A program made the translations under genes and the position numbers. From the NCBI GenBank assembly GCA_945872195.1, contig CAMBZO010000147.1:1-6727 (forward strand): DNA of 6,727 nucleotides, read 5' to 3'. Source of the stretch: Akkermansia muciniphila. Lineage in GTDB: Bacteria; Verrucomicrobiota; Verrucomicrobiia; Limisphaerales; SXTU01. The notes under the pieces are model-generated. The model did not search any database. It saw only the letters and a list, made by a program, of their open reading frames with translations, and had not been told where the DNA came from. This document shows positions 1 through 6,312 of this stretch, in pieces; position 1 is the first letter of the stretch, and each line of letters opens with the position of its first letter.

Positions 1-144
1 TTCGCGGGACGGGACGTAGATTTCCTCGCCGGCCTTGCGCTTGATTTCGCCGATGCCGAGGACGTGCTTGGTGCGCTCGTTTAACAGGGCGACGAGCTTG
101 GCGTCGAGCGCGTCAATGGCCTTGCGATGCTCAGGAATCGTCAT
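1..144 (-). CDS. pheA: Chorismate mutase domain, N-terminal fragment (probable bifunctional chorismate mutase/prephenate dehydratase)
   Basis: Only the first 48 codons lie in the window; the gene continues past the left edge. They encode the first helix and following loop of an AroQ-type chorismate mutase, which converts chorismate to prephenate in phenylalanine/tyrosine synthesis in the cytosol. Aligned by eye to the E. coli PheA mutase domain, R7, R24 and K35 match the active-site residues R11, R28 and K39, and the closing YVPSRE motif (43-48) supplies the R51/E52 pair. That motif is common in mutase domains fused to prephenate dehydratase, which is why pheA is favoured over a stand-alone aroQ, but the dehydratase part is not visible. 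The ATG at 144 is chosen because it starts just before the first helix and sits 11 bases after the scpB stop, in an operon with scpB and scpA. Its upstream sequence has only a weak GAG as a ribosome site. Confidence 0.8.
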   Translation of the reverse strand, partial: MTIPEHRKAIDALDAKLVALLNERTKHVLGIGEIKRKAGEEIYVPSRE

Positions 145-155
145 GGGCGGGATGC

Positions 156-857
156 TCAAGCGCGTGCGGGTGGCTCGGGCGGGGGTTCAGCGGGGGTCGT
201 CTCGCGCGGGACGACTTCCTGCAACGCTAGTTGCTCCGGCGGTGCAGTGGCGAGGCCGGGTTCGACGGTGAGGAGTGCCTCGGGTTTCTTGACGGGAATC
301 TTGCGCAACTCATCGGCGGCGGGGAGGTCTTCGAGGCCACGCAGACCGAAGTATTCAAGGAACGCCGGCGTGGTGCCGTAGAGCACGGGACGGCCCACAA
401 CTTCGGCCCGTCCGACCTGCTCGACGATGCCGCGTTCCAGCAGGGTCTGCATCACGCCGTCCACGGCGACGCCGCGAATCTGCTCCATCTCCGCGCGCGT
501 GAGGGGTTGGCGGTAGGCGATGATGGCGAGGGTCTCCAGCGCGGGCTGGGAGAGGCGGCCGGGGCGGCTCTTCTCCCCGACGAGGGTCTTAATCCACGGC
601 GCAAACTCCGGCTGGCTAACGAACTGCCACGCGCCGGCGACGCACACGAGGCGGAAGGTGCGCGCGGCGGTGGCGTGCTCCTGCGCAAGCGCTTCGAGCA
701 CGGCGATGAGTTCCTCGTCCTTCGTCTTCCTAAACGACTTGGCGAGCGGCTCCTCGGAGTTCTCGGCGGTCTGGGAGAGCACGTCGCGGAGTTCTTTCGG
801 ACTCAGCGGTTTTTGGGAGTTGAAGAGGACGGCCTCGATGATGGTTTTGAGTTCCAT
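156..857 (-). CDS. scpB: Segregation and condensation protein B (ScpB)
   Basis: This 233-residue protein is the ScpB (kite) subunit of the Smc-ScpA-ScpB complex, which compacts and segregates the chromosome; a ScpB dimer binds the middle of ScpA. Two winged-helix domains are expected: the first at about 1-90, the second at about 100-175. The second holds the family hallmark LSQPALETLAIIAYRQPLTR (102-121), then the IRGV segment (127-130) and GRPVLYGTTPAFLEYFGL (155-172). The first domain carries a charged insertion around 32-48. After about residue 180 comes a Pro/Ala/Glu-rich tail of some 50 residues that looks disordered and makes the protein longer than the ~197-residue Bacillus protein. 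The ATG lies one base after the scpA stop, and GGATGA inside the scpA end serves as ribosome site, so translation is probably coupled to scpA. Confidence 0.95.
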   Translation of the reverse strand: MELKTIIEAVLFNSQKPLSPKELRDVLSQTAENSEEPLAKSFRKTKDEELIAVLEALAQEHATAARTFRLVCVAGAWQFVSQPEFAPWIKTLVGEKSRPGRLSQPALETLAIIAYRQPLTRAEMEQIRGVAVDGVMQTLLERGIVEQVGRAEVVGRPVLYGTTPAFLEYFGLRGLEDLPAADELRKIPVKKPEALLTVEPGLATAPPEQLALQEVVPRETTPAEPPPEPPARA

Positions 858-858
858 G

Positions 859-1659
859 CTAATTCATCCGCAGGTTCAGTTCGGCGATGGGAGCGGCAGC
901 GGCTTCGGCGGGAGCTTCAGTCGGTTGCGCCGCGACCAGCTGCGGCGGAGCCTGTGAAATCTCTATCTCCGAAAACTCCTCGGTCTGGGCAATGACGATT
1001 TGCTTGAGGCGAATCAACTCGAGCATCGCGAGGAAGGTCACGACGACCTCGGTGCGGCTGGTGGCCTCGGCGAAGAGTTCCGAGAACTTCACGGCGGGCC
1101 GTTCGCGGATGAGATTGACGATGGCCTCAATCTTTTCGCTGACGGTCCACTTGTCCTCGAAGACGTCGCGCGAGTCGGGGGGGGCGAAGCGCTTGAGGAT
1201 GAGGTTGACCGCGTTGACGAGGTCGAAGATGGAGACTTCCATGCGCTGCACCGGGGCGTCGAAGGACAGCTTCGGCGCGGTGCGGCGATAGACGTTCTCC
1301 TGCGCGTGCTCCATCTCCTGCAGGCGGCCGGCGGCGTCCTTGAACTTCTTGTATTCGACGAGCTGGCGGATGAGTTCCCAGCGCGGGTCTTCGCCGTCGT
1401 CCTCGCCCTCGACGACGACCTGCAAGTCCTTTGGCAGAAGCTCGCGGCTCTTGATATACATGAGCGTGGAGGCCATCACGAGGAACTCCCCGGCGATGTC
1501 GAGGTCGAGCTGCCGCATGAGGTCCACGTAGCTGATGAACTCAGTGGCGAGCTTGGTGAGGTTAACTTCGTAGATGTCCACCTCCTCCTTCTTGACAAGG
1601 TAGAGAAGCAGGTCGAGGGGCCCCTCGAACATCTCAAATTGAACTTTGAACTCGGACAT
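859..1659 (-). CDS. scpA: Segregation and condensation protein A (ScpA, kleisin)
   Basis: This 266-residue protein is the kleisin that bridges the Smc head domains and recruits ScpB. The N-terminal domain has the signature FEGPLDLLLYLVKKEEVDIY (11-30), which continues through LATEFISY (37-44) and AGEFLVMASTLMYIKSRELL (56-75). An acidic linker (EGEDDGED, 84-91) leads to the middle ScpB-binding helices. The C-terminal winged helix spans about 170-235 (KFSELF, then VVVTFLAMLELIRLKQIVI at 205-223, then the acidic EFSEIEI). The last 30 residues are Ala/Pro-rich. The ATG at 1659 is chosen; a TTG directly before it would add one residue. No clear Shine-Dalgarno is seen. It is the first gene of the minus-strand operon scpA-scpB-pheA and diverges from carB. 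Confidence 0.95.
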   Translation of the reverse strand: MSEFKVQFEMFEGPLDLLLYLVKKEEVDIYEVNLTKLATEFISYVDLMRQLDLDIAGEFLVMASTLMYIKSRELLPKDLQVVVEGEDDGEDPRWELIRQLVEYKKFKDAAGRLQEMEHAQENVYRRTAPKLSFDAPVQRMEVSIFDLVNAVNLILKRFAPPDSRDVFEDKWTVSEKIEAIVNLIRERPAVKFSELFAEATSRTEVVVTFLAMLELIRLKQIVIAQTEEFSEIEISQAPPQLVAAQPTEAPAEAAAAPIAELNLRMN

Positions 1660-1692
1660 CAATCGCCCGGATTTTCACTCACGGGTCCGCAG

Positions 1693-1722
1693 ACTCTAGA
1701 GGGACGTGGCGGGACTTGGCAA
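1693..1722 (-). promoter_or_regulatory. Candidate sigma70-type promoter of scpA
   Basis: On the minus strand, TTGCCA (1722-1717, 5/6 match to TTGACA) is followed after 18 bases by TAGAGT (1698-1693, 4/6 match to TATAAT). The -10 box ends 33 bases before the scpA ATG, giving a plausible short leader. This is a pattern match only. Confidence 0.35.
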
Positions 1723-1746
1723 CGATTTCGCGGGAGCACGGCTTTG

Positions 1747-1793
1747 CGACTTGCCAGCCTGAGAGTCGTCCGGCTTACTTCGCCGGAATTTTT
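1747..1793 (+). promoter_or_regulatory. Tandem hairpins with T-run in the carB leader (possible attenuator)
   Basis: Two stem-loops abut on the plus strand. The first pairs CGACT (1747-1751) with AGTCG (1764-1768) around a 12-base loop. The second pairs TCCGGC (1769-1774) with GCCGGA (1782-1787) around a 7-base loop and is followed by ATTTTT (1788-1793), the layout of a small intrinsic terminator. It ends 6 bases before the carB ATG, and the GGAA inside its right arm is the only purine-rich ribosome-site candidate. It could control carB by attenuation or by hiding the ribosome site. The 6-bp stem is short and could be chance. Confidence 0.35.
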
Positions 1794-1799
1794 AGCACC

Positions 1800-3596
1800 A
1801 TGCCGCTGACCTCTGAACAACTCGCCAAAGCCAAGTCGCTCGGCTTCTCCGACAAGCAAATCGCCCACCTCATCGGCACGACCGAGGACGCCGTGCGCGC
1901 CGAGCGCAAACGCATCGGCCTCGTGCCCAGCTACCGCCTCGTGGACACGTGCGCGGCGGAGTTCGAGGCCTACACGCCCTACGACTATTCCACCTATGAC
2001 CGCGGCGACGACGAGGTGAAGGGCAACACGGCGAAGAAGGTGATGATTCTCGGTGGCGGCCCGAACCGCATCGGTCAGGGCATCGAGTTCGACTACTGCT
2101 GCGTCCACGCGGCCTTCGCGCTGAAGGAAGATGGCTTCGAGACCATCATGGTCAACTCGAACCCGGAGACCGTTTCCACCGACTACGACACGAGCGACAA
2201 GCTCTTCTTCGAGCCGCTGACGCTCGAGGATGTGTTGCACATCTACGAGCGGGAGCAGTGCTGGGGCGCCATCGCGCAGTTCGGCGGGCAGACGCCACTG
2301 AACCTCGCGCTCGGTCTCCAGAAGAACGGCGTCAACATCATCGGCACCAGCCCACAGAGCATCGAGGTCGCCGAAGACCGCAAGCTCTTCTCAGCGATGC
2401 TGGACAAGCTGAAGATTCCGCAACCGCCGAACGGCCTCGCGACAAACGAAGCTGAGGCGCTCGTGGCGTCGAAGCGGTTGGGCTATCCCGTCCTGGTGCG
2501 CCCGAGCTTCGTGCTCGGTGGGCGCGCGATGCAGATTGTCTATTCCGACGCCGAGCTGTCGCACTACATGAGGTTCGCAGTCGAGGCTGGCCCCGACCGT
2601 CCCGTGCTCGTGGATAAGTTCCTCGAAGACGCGACCGAGGTGGACGTGGATTGCATAACGGACGTGGGGCGGTTCGAGAACCCGGCGGATGGCACCATCG
2701 TCATCGGCGGGATGCTGGAGCACATCGAGTTCGCGGGCGTCCACTCCGGCGACGCCGCGATGGTCCTGCCTCCGCACACGCTCTCGCCGTCGGTCATCAA
2801 CACCATCCGCACCTACACGCACTCGATGGCGCGCGAACTGAAGGTCATCGGCCTGATGAACGTGCAATACGCCGTGAAGGGCGAGACCGTTTACGTCCTC
2901 GAAGTGAACCCGCGCGCGAGCCGCACGGTGCCCTTTGTGAGCAAGGCCATTGGCAAGCCGCTGGCTAAACTTGCCGCGAAAGTCATGGCCGGGAAGACCT
3001 TGAAGGAACTCGGCTTCACCGAGGAAATCTGGACGAAGTATTGGGCCGTGAAGGAGTCGGTCTTCCCGTTCAACAAGTTCCACGGGCAGGACATTCTACT
3101 CTCGCCCGAGATGCGTTCCACCGGCGAAGTCATGGGCCTCGACGCGGATCTCGGCGTGGCTTACGCGAAGTCACAGATGGCCGCGAACTCGCCATTGCCG
3201 CTCAAGGGCAAGGTCTTCATGAGCGTGAGCGACGCGCACAAGGAGCACGTGGCGGAGGTCGGCAAACAGTTCACTGACCTCGGTTTCGAACTGGTTGCCA
3301 CCAACGGCACCGCCACCGTGCTGGAGCAGGCCGGGCTGAAAGTGCAGCGCATCTACAAGCTCGCCGAGGGTCGGCCCAACGCGATTGACTTGCTCAAGAA
3401 CAAGGAAATCCAACTCGTCATCAACACGCCCGCCGGCCAATCCCCGCGCGCCGACGAAATCAAGATTCGAACCACGGCCGTCTACACCGGCACGCCGATC
3501 ATGACCACGCTCTCCGGCGCACGCGCCGCCGCCCTGGGCATCGCCGCACTGCAAAAGAGCGGCTACGCGGTGCGCACGGTGCAGGAGTATCACTGA
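1800..3596 (+). CDS. carB: Carbamoyl-phosphate synthase large subunit, C-terminal half (split CarB)
   Basis: This 598-residue protein matches only the second half of CarB (about residues 474-1073 in E. coli), which makes carbamoyl phosphate for arginine and pyrimidine synthesis. In order: the rest of the oligomerisation domain (1-75, with DTCAAEF at 49-55), the second ATP-grasp unit that phosphorylates carbamate (about 80-465), and the MGS-like allosteric domain (about 470-598). Visible motifs are GGGPNRIGQGIEFDYC (85-100), NPETVSTDYDTSD (121-133), RPSFVLGGRAM (234-244), EHIEFAGVHSGD (307-318) and EVNPRASRTVPFVSKA (368-383). Metal ligands Q356, E368 and N370 match E. coli Q829, E841 and N843. 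Ornithine-site acids E310, D318 and E419 are kept; the Tyr1040 position is Ile567. In the MGS domain K481, T501, T504, K520 and N542 match the nucleotide-site residues, while Thr1017 is replaced by P544. A ~8-residue insertion sits near 289-297. The ATG at 1800 is preferred to an in-frame TTG at 1716, which would add 28 residues unlike CarB. An in-frame stop lies at 1647. The carboxyphosphate half must be encoded elsewhere. Confidence 0.93.
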   Translation: MPLTSEQLAKAKSLGFSDKQIAHLIGTTEDAVRAERKRIGLVPSYRLVDTCAAEFEAYTPYDYSTYDRGDDEVKGNTAKKVMILGGGPNRIGQGIEFDYCCVHAAFALKEDGFETIMVNSNPETVSTDYDTSDKLFFEPLTLEDVLHIYEREQCWGAIAQFGGQTPLNLALGLQKNGVNIIGTSPQSIEVAEDRKLFSAMLDKLKIPQPPNGLATNEAEALVASKRLGYPVLVRPSFVLGGRAMQIVYSDAELSHYMRFAVEAGPDRPVLVDKFLEDATEVDVDCITDVGRFENPADGTIVIGGMLEHIEFAGVHSGDAAMVLPPHTLSPSVINTIRTYTHSMARELKVIGLMNVQYAVKGETVYVLEVNPRASRTVPFVSKAIGKPLAKLAAKVMAGKTLKELGFTEEIWTKYWAVKESVFPFNKFHGQDILLSPEMRSTGEVMGLDADLGVAYAKSQMAANSPLPLKGKVFMSVSDAHKEHVAEVGKQFTDLGFELVATNGTATVLEQAGLKVQRIYKLAEGRPNAIDLLKNKEIQLVINTPAGQSPRADEIKIRTTAVYTGTPIMTTLSGARAAALGIAALQKSGYAVRTVQEYH

Positions 3597-3605
3597 AGCC
3601 CGTGC

Positions 3606-3624
3606 CGGCGGTTTGCAACCGCCG
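3606..3624. repeat. Perfect 8-bp palindromic hairpin after carB
   Basis: CGGCGGTT (3606-3613) pairs perfectly with AACCGCCG (3617-3624) around a TGC loop, starting 10 bases after the carB stop. No T-run follows, so it is not a textbook intrinsic terminator. It may stabilise the carB 3' end, or be a dispersed REP-like element; I associate this GGCGGTTTGCAACCGCC motif with intergenic repeats in Verrucomicrobiota. A weaker 4-bp stem (3642-3645 with 3650-3653) follows. The rest of the 3597-3791 gap shows no gene. Confidence 0.6.
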
Positions 3625-3727
3625 TCCGTGGGCAACAGCAGGCCGAAAGCGGCGGCAAGCGCTCGGGACAGGCCCATCATATTTTCCCCATGGCCGCATC
3701 AGGTATTAGGGTTTCACTCCACCCAGC

Positions 3728-3756
3728 TTAAACTGTTACGTATGCACACGAATAAG
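3728..3756 (+). promoter_or_regulatory. Weak candidate promoter for the glycine-zipper gene
   Basis: TTAAAC (3728-3733) and AATAAG (3751-3756) are 17 bases apart, in the most AT-rich part of the 195-base gap and 35 bases before the ATG at 3792. The -10 match is poor. It is listed because a promoter is expected here after the carB end. Confidence 0.2.
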
Positions 3757-3791
3757 ACAGCAACGTCTCAGTCGAAAAGAAAGATACGAAT

Positions 3792-4427
3792 ATGAAAACG
3801 CTCCTGATTCTCGGTCTCGCCCTCGCCACCACCCTGCCCTCGCAAGCCCAGCTCTTCAGCCGCGACAACCTCGGCTCGGCTGTCTTAGGCGGCATCCTCG
3901 GCGGGGTCATCGGGCACAACAGTGGTCGCAAGACCGCCGAAGGCATCGGCATCGGCGCGGGCGCGGGCCTGCTGCTCGGCGCGCTGGCCAATGACTACAA
4001 GCGGCAGTCCAGCTACGAACCCGCTTACGCACCGGAGCCGACCTACTACGGGGGCAGCCAATACCGTTACTCCACGACGGGAGCGGTGCTGGGCGGCATC
4101 GCGGGCGGCGTGATTGGCCACAACAACGGGCGCAGGACTGCGGAAGGCGTCGCCATTGGTGCGGCTTCCGGCCTCGTTCTCGGCAGCGTCGCCGACCACA
4201 GCCTGCGCCAGCCGGCGAAATACTACCAAGCGCCTGTAGCCTACTCGCACGCCGTGCCGGCCTTCGGGGCGCAGCCCGCCGTCGTCACCACCCCCATCGC
4301 CAGCGGCTACGTTCTGCCTGCTGCGACCACTGGCACTGCGCCCATCCAAGCTCAAACTGTCATCATCAACAACTACTACGGTGGGGGCAGCCAGATGGGC
4401 AATGCGAACGCGCTCTTCGGTCGCTAA
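3792..4427 (+). CDS. Secreted glycine-zipper protein with duplicated transmembrane-like unit
   Basis: This 211-residue protein has a Sec signal peptide (MKTLLILGLALATTLPSQA, cleavage likely after A19), then two copies of a glycine-zipper unit at 30-68 and 98-136. The copies share 27 of 39 residues, including AVLGGI, GGVIGHN, GR and TAEG. Each looks like a hydrophobic helix hairpin with small-residue faces, as in glycine-zipper 2TM outer-membrane proteins. Between them is a Tyr-rich linker (75-94), and the tail has QTVIINNYYGGG (188-199). It resembles the broad glycine-zipper (YMGG-like/17 kDa antigen-like) class, but there is no lipobox cysteine, so it is not a lipoprotein. Its exact role is unknown; an envelope location is likely. 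The start is supported by the signal peptide, although no Shine-Dalgarno is seen beyond AAAGAAAGA-like purines. The lipoprotein gene cluster begins 47 bases downstream. Confidence 0.85.
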   Translation: MKTLLILGLALATTLPSQAQLFSRDNLGSAVLGGILGGVIGHNSGRKTAEGIGIGAGAGLLLGALANDYKRQSSYEPAYAPEPTYYGGSQYRYSTTGAVLGGIAGGVIGHNNGRRTAEGVAIGAASGLVLGSVADHSLRQPAKYYQAPVAYSHAVPAFGAQPAVVTTPIASGYVLPAATTGTAPIQAQTVIINNYYGGGSQMGNANALFGR

Positions 4428-4474
4428 CCTTTTCCTCGCCCGCACCAGTGGGCAGCCTCAAACTCATCGCGCTT

Positions 4475-5107
4475 ATGAAACTGAACCTTGACCGTTGGAT
4501 TGCGTCCCTGAGTTGCGTCGTCGCCGCTGGCCTGCTGGCCGGTTGCGCCAGCGGCGTGCAAAATCCCCGTGGCGTCTCCGTCACCGAGATGCGCCCGGAC
4601 GAACGCGGCTTCGTCGCCGGCACCGGCGTCGAGTCGCAAGACCTCGTGCGCGTCGCGGACAAGATGGCGCGCGGCATCCTCGGCATCCCCCAAGTCACCC
4701 GCGCGCAAGGCACTCCGCGCGTCGTGCTCGACCCCGTGGTGAACGAGACCCGTTTCCCCATCAACAAGGACATCTTCCTCACCCGCATTCGCGCGCAGCT
4801 CAACTCGCAGGCGTCCGGCAAAGTCATCTTCCTCGCCCGCGACCGCATGACCGCCCTCGAACGCGAGCGCGACCTCAAGCGCTCCGGCCAGGTCACCAGC
4901 GGCAGCGACCCCAACGTCGTCGAGTTCAAGGGCGCGGATTTCTTCCTCACCGGCAAGCTCTCCAGCCTCACCACGCGCACCTCGAAAGGCGTGAGTGACT
5001 ATGTCCTCTACACCTTCCAGCTCATCGACGCGCGGACCAGTGACATCGTCTGGGAAGGATTCGAGGAGATTAAGAAGCAGGGTCTTGAAGACGCTGTGTA
5101 TCGTTAG
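4475..5107 (+). CDS. lpoB: LpoB-like lipoprotein (putative penicillin-binding protein activator)
   Basis: This 210-residue lipoprotein has a signal peptide with lipobox LAGC and lipidated cysteine C24. The mature part fits the LpoB fold (PF13036 type): a helix with SQDLVRVADKMARGIL (54-69), the first core strand with its asparagine-rich end (PRVVLDPVVNETRFPIN, 81-97), the helix FLTRIRAQL (101-109), VIFLARDR (117-124), then GADFFLTGKLSSL (153-165), YVLYTFQLIDARTSDIVWEG (176-195) and a final EIKKQG. In E. coli, LpoB spans the periplasm from the outer membrane and stimulates PBP1b; whether this homologue has such a partner cannot be seen here. The ATG at 4475 places the signal peptide correctly; an upstream GTG at 4448 would add nine residues before it and is less likely. 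It starts a run of three lipoprotein genes; the COG3014-like gene follows after 37 bases. Confidence 0.75.
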   Translation: MKLNLDRWIASLSCVVAAGLLAGCASGVQNPRGVSVTEMRPDERGFVAGTGVESQDLVRVADKMARGILGIPQVTRAQGTPRVVLDPVVNETRFPINKDIFLTRIRAQLNSQASGKVIFLARDRMTALERERDLKRSGQVTSGSDPNVVEFKGADFFLTGKLSSLTTRTSKGVSDYVLYTFQLIDARTSDIVWEGFEEIKKQGLEDAVYR

Positions 5108-5114
5108 GCCGTGA

Positions 5115-5135
5115 GGGGCGGACGTCTGTCCCCTT
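5115..5135 (+). other. Small hairpin between the lpoB-like and COG3014-like genes
   Basis: GGAC (5120-5123) pairs with GTCC (5128-5131) around a GTCT loop. The stem extends, past one bulged C, by GGGG (5115-5118) with CCTT (5132-5135), using two G-T wobbles. It fills most of the 37-base gap and lies 9 bases before the next ATG. It could affect read-through or initiation, or be chance in GC-rich DNA. Confidence 0.3.
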
Positions 5136-5144
5136 CAACGCTGT

Positions 5145-6299
5145 ATGTCGAACGTGCCTCCAACTCCGCTTGCGAAGTGGCTCGCCGTCGCATCCTTGGT
5201 GCTTTCCACCGGCTGCGCCACCTATTCTGGTGACTCCGCCGCCAAATCTGCTTCGCCCACCACTGCCCCGACCGCCCCCCGCCGCGACCAAGTCCTCTGG
5301 AGCTACCGCAACGCCGCTCTCGCCATGCGCGCGGGCCGCTTCGACCAAGCCAAGACAGAACTAGAGGAAGCGCTCTCCCGCCTCGGCGGTATTTATGGTC
5401 CTGACAAAGCCGCCGCCAGCGCCCGCAGCCTGTTCAACGAGGAGGCCAAGAAGAACTTCATCGGTGAGCCTTACGAGCGCGTGATGGCCTACTACTATCG
5501 CGCCATCCTCTACTGGATGGACGGTGAGCCCGACAACGCCCGCGCCTGTTTCCGCACCGGCCAACTCCTCGACAGTGACGCCGAGAACAAGACCTACGCC
5601 GGCGACTACGCGCTCCTCGATTACCTCGACGGCTTCGCCTGCGTGAAGCTCGCCGCCGATGGCTCCGACGCCTTCGCCCGCGCGCAGACCCACACACGCA
5701 GCACGCCGCTCCCGCCTTATTCCCCGCGCGCGAACGTCCTATTCTTTGTAGAGTTCGGCAACGGCCCGCTGAAATACGCCGCCGGCCAATACCGTGAGCA
5801 ACTCCGTTTCCGCGAAGGCAACTCCAGCGTGAAATCCGCCGTCATCAAAGTCGGTGGCCAGACCCTCCCCGCGCCCGCCTACGACGACCTCTACTTCCAA
5901 GCCTCCACGCGCGGTGGCCGTGTGATGGACCACATCCTCGCCGGCAAGGCGCAGTTCAAGGCCGGCGCAAACTCTATCGGCGACGTCGCCATCATCTCCG
6001 GAGCCGTTCTTGCCTCGCACCAGAAGCGCCGCAGCAATGCGGACGAAATCGGCGCAGGTCTGCTGCTCTTCGGCCTCGCCAGCAAGCTCGTCTCCGCCGC
6101 CACCACGCCGACCGCCGACACGCGCTGCTGGGAGAATCTCCCCGGCCACCTCAGCTTCACCGCCGCCGAACTCCTGCCCGGCCAGCACACCGCCACCGTC
6201 GAATTCCTAAACGCCGTCGGTGCCCCGCACCGCGTCAAGACCGCCACTTTCATCGTGCAACCCGGCCGCGACACCGTCGTCTTTCTCTCCGACCGCTGA
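5145..6299 (+). CDS. COG3014-like TPR lipoprotein
   Basis: This 384-residue exported protein has a signal peptide ending in VLSTGC, with C24 the likely lipidated residue. The -3 position is Ser rather than Leu, a loose but acceptable lipobox. A Pro/Ala/Thr linker (30-46) leads to TPR-like helices: LWSYRNAALAMRAGRFDQAK (51-70), then NFIGEPYERVMAYYYRAILY (104-123) with GEPDNARACFRTGQLL (127-142), then YALLDYLDGFACVKLA (155-170). The segment PYSPRANVLFFVEFGNGPLK (191-210) opens a second domain of strands. A hydrophobic helix pair (280-320) precedes DTRCWENLPGHLSF (325-338) and a beta-rich end. The GEPYERVM-YYYRAILY and CWENLP features recall the uncharacterised COG3014 family, which I remember beside lpoB and ycfL in gammaproteobacteria. 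No enzyme motif is seen; a scaffold or assembly role at the outer membrane is plausible. The start is set by the signal peptide; no good ribosome site is visible. Confidence 0.7.
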   Translation: MSNVPPTPLAKWLAVASLVLSTGCATYSGDSAAKSASPTTAPTAPRRDQVLWSYRNAALAMRAGRFDQAKTELEEALSRLGGIYGPDKAAASARSLFNEEAKKNFIGEPYERVMAYYYRAILYWMDGEPDNARACFRTGQLLDSDAENKTYAGDYALLDYLDGFACVKLAADGSDAFARAQTHTRSTPLPPYSPRANVLFFVEFGNGPLKYAAGQYREQLRFREGNSSVKSAVIKVGGQTLPAPAYDDLYFQASTRGGRVMDHILAGKAQFKAGANSIGDVAIISGAVLASHQKRRSNADEIGAGLLLFGLASKLVSAATTPTADTRCWENLPGHLSFTAAELLPGQHTATVEFLNAVGAPHRVKTATFIVQPGRDTVVFLSDR

Positions 6300-6312
6300 A
6301 CCATGAACTTTT

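Noticed and set aside
231..995. 254-codon plus-strand reading frame opposite scpB
   Set aside because: It is a shadow of scpB and the end of scpA; both minus-strand proteins have clear family motifs, and this one has none.
1716..1799. TTG start adding 28 residues to CarB
   Set aside because: The extra residues do not resemble CarB, run through the two leader hairpins, and an ATG at 1800 begins exactly at a conserved helix.
1650..1800. Frameshifted or decayed N-terminal half of carB upstream
   Set aside because: No CarB-like sequence exists in any plus-strand frame before 1800; the space is intergenic DNA and then scpA.
1000..1809. 269-codon plus-strand reading frame opposite scpA
   Set aside because: Its Glu/Leu/Asp/Val-rich composition is what antisense of a GC-rich gene gives, and scpA is certain on the other strand.
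1659..2240. 193-codon minus-strand reading frame over the carB start
   Set aside because: It overlaps well-conserved carB sequence and shows no recognisable motif or start signal.
3606..3624. Intrinsic terminator of carB
   Set aside because: The stem is good but no T-run follows, so it was listed as a repeat/hairpin instead.
3613..3795. 60-codon plus-strand frame in the gap after carB
   Set aside because: It starts with TTG inside the hairpin, lacks any family feature, and overlaps the start of the glycine-zipper gene.
3885..4445. 186-codon minus-strand frame opposite the glycine-zipper gene
   Set aside because: Antisense shadow; the plus-strand protein has a signal peptide and an internal repeat.
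4495..4998. Arg-rich 167-codon frame inside the lpoB-like gene
   Set aside because: Arg/Pro/His-rich low-complexity translation is the usual +1/+2 shadow of a GC-rich gene; the lpoB-like frame has a signal peptide and domain motifs.
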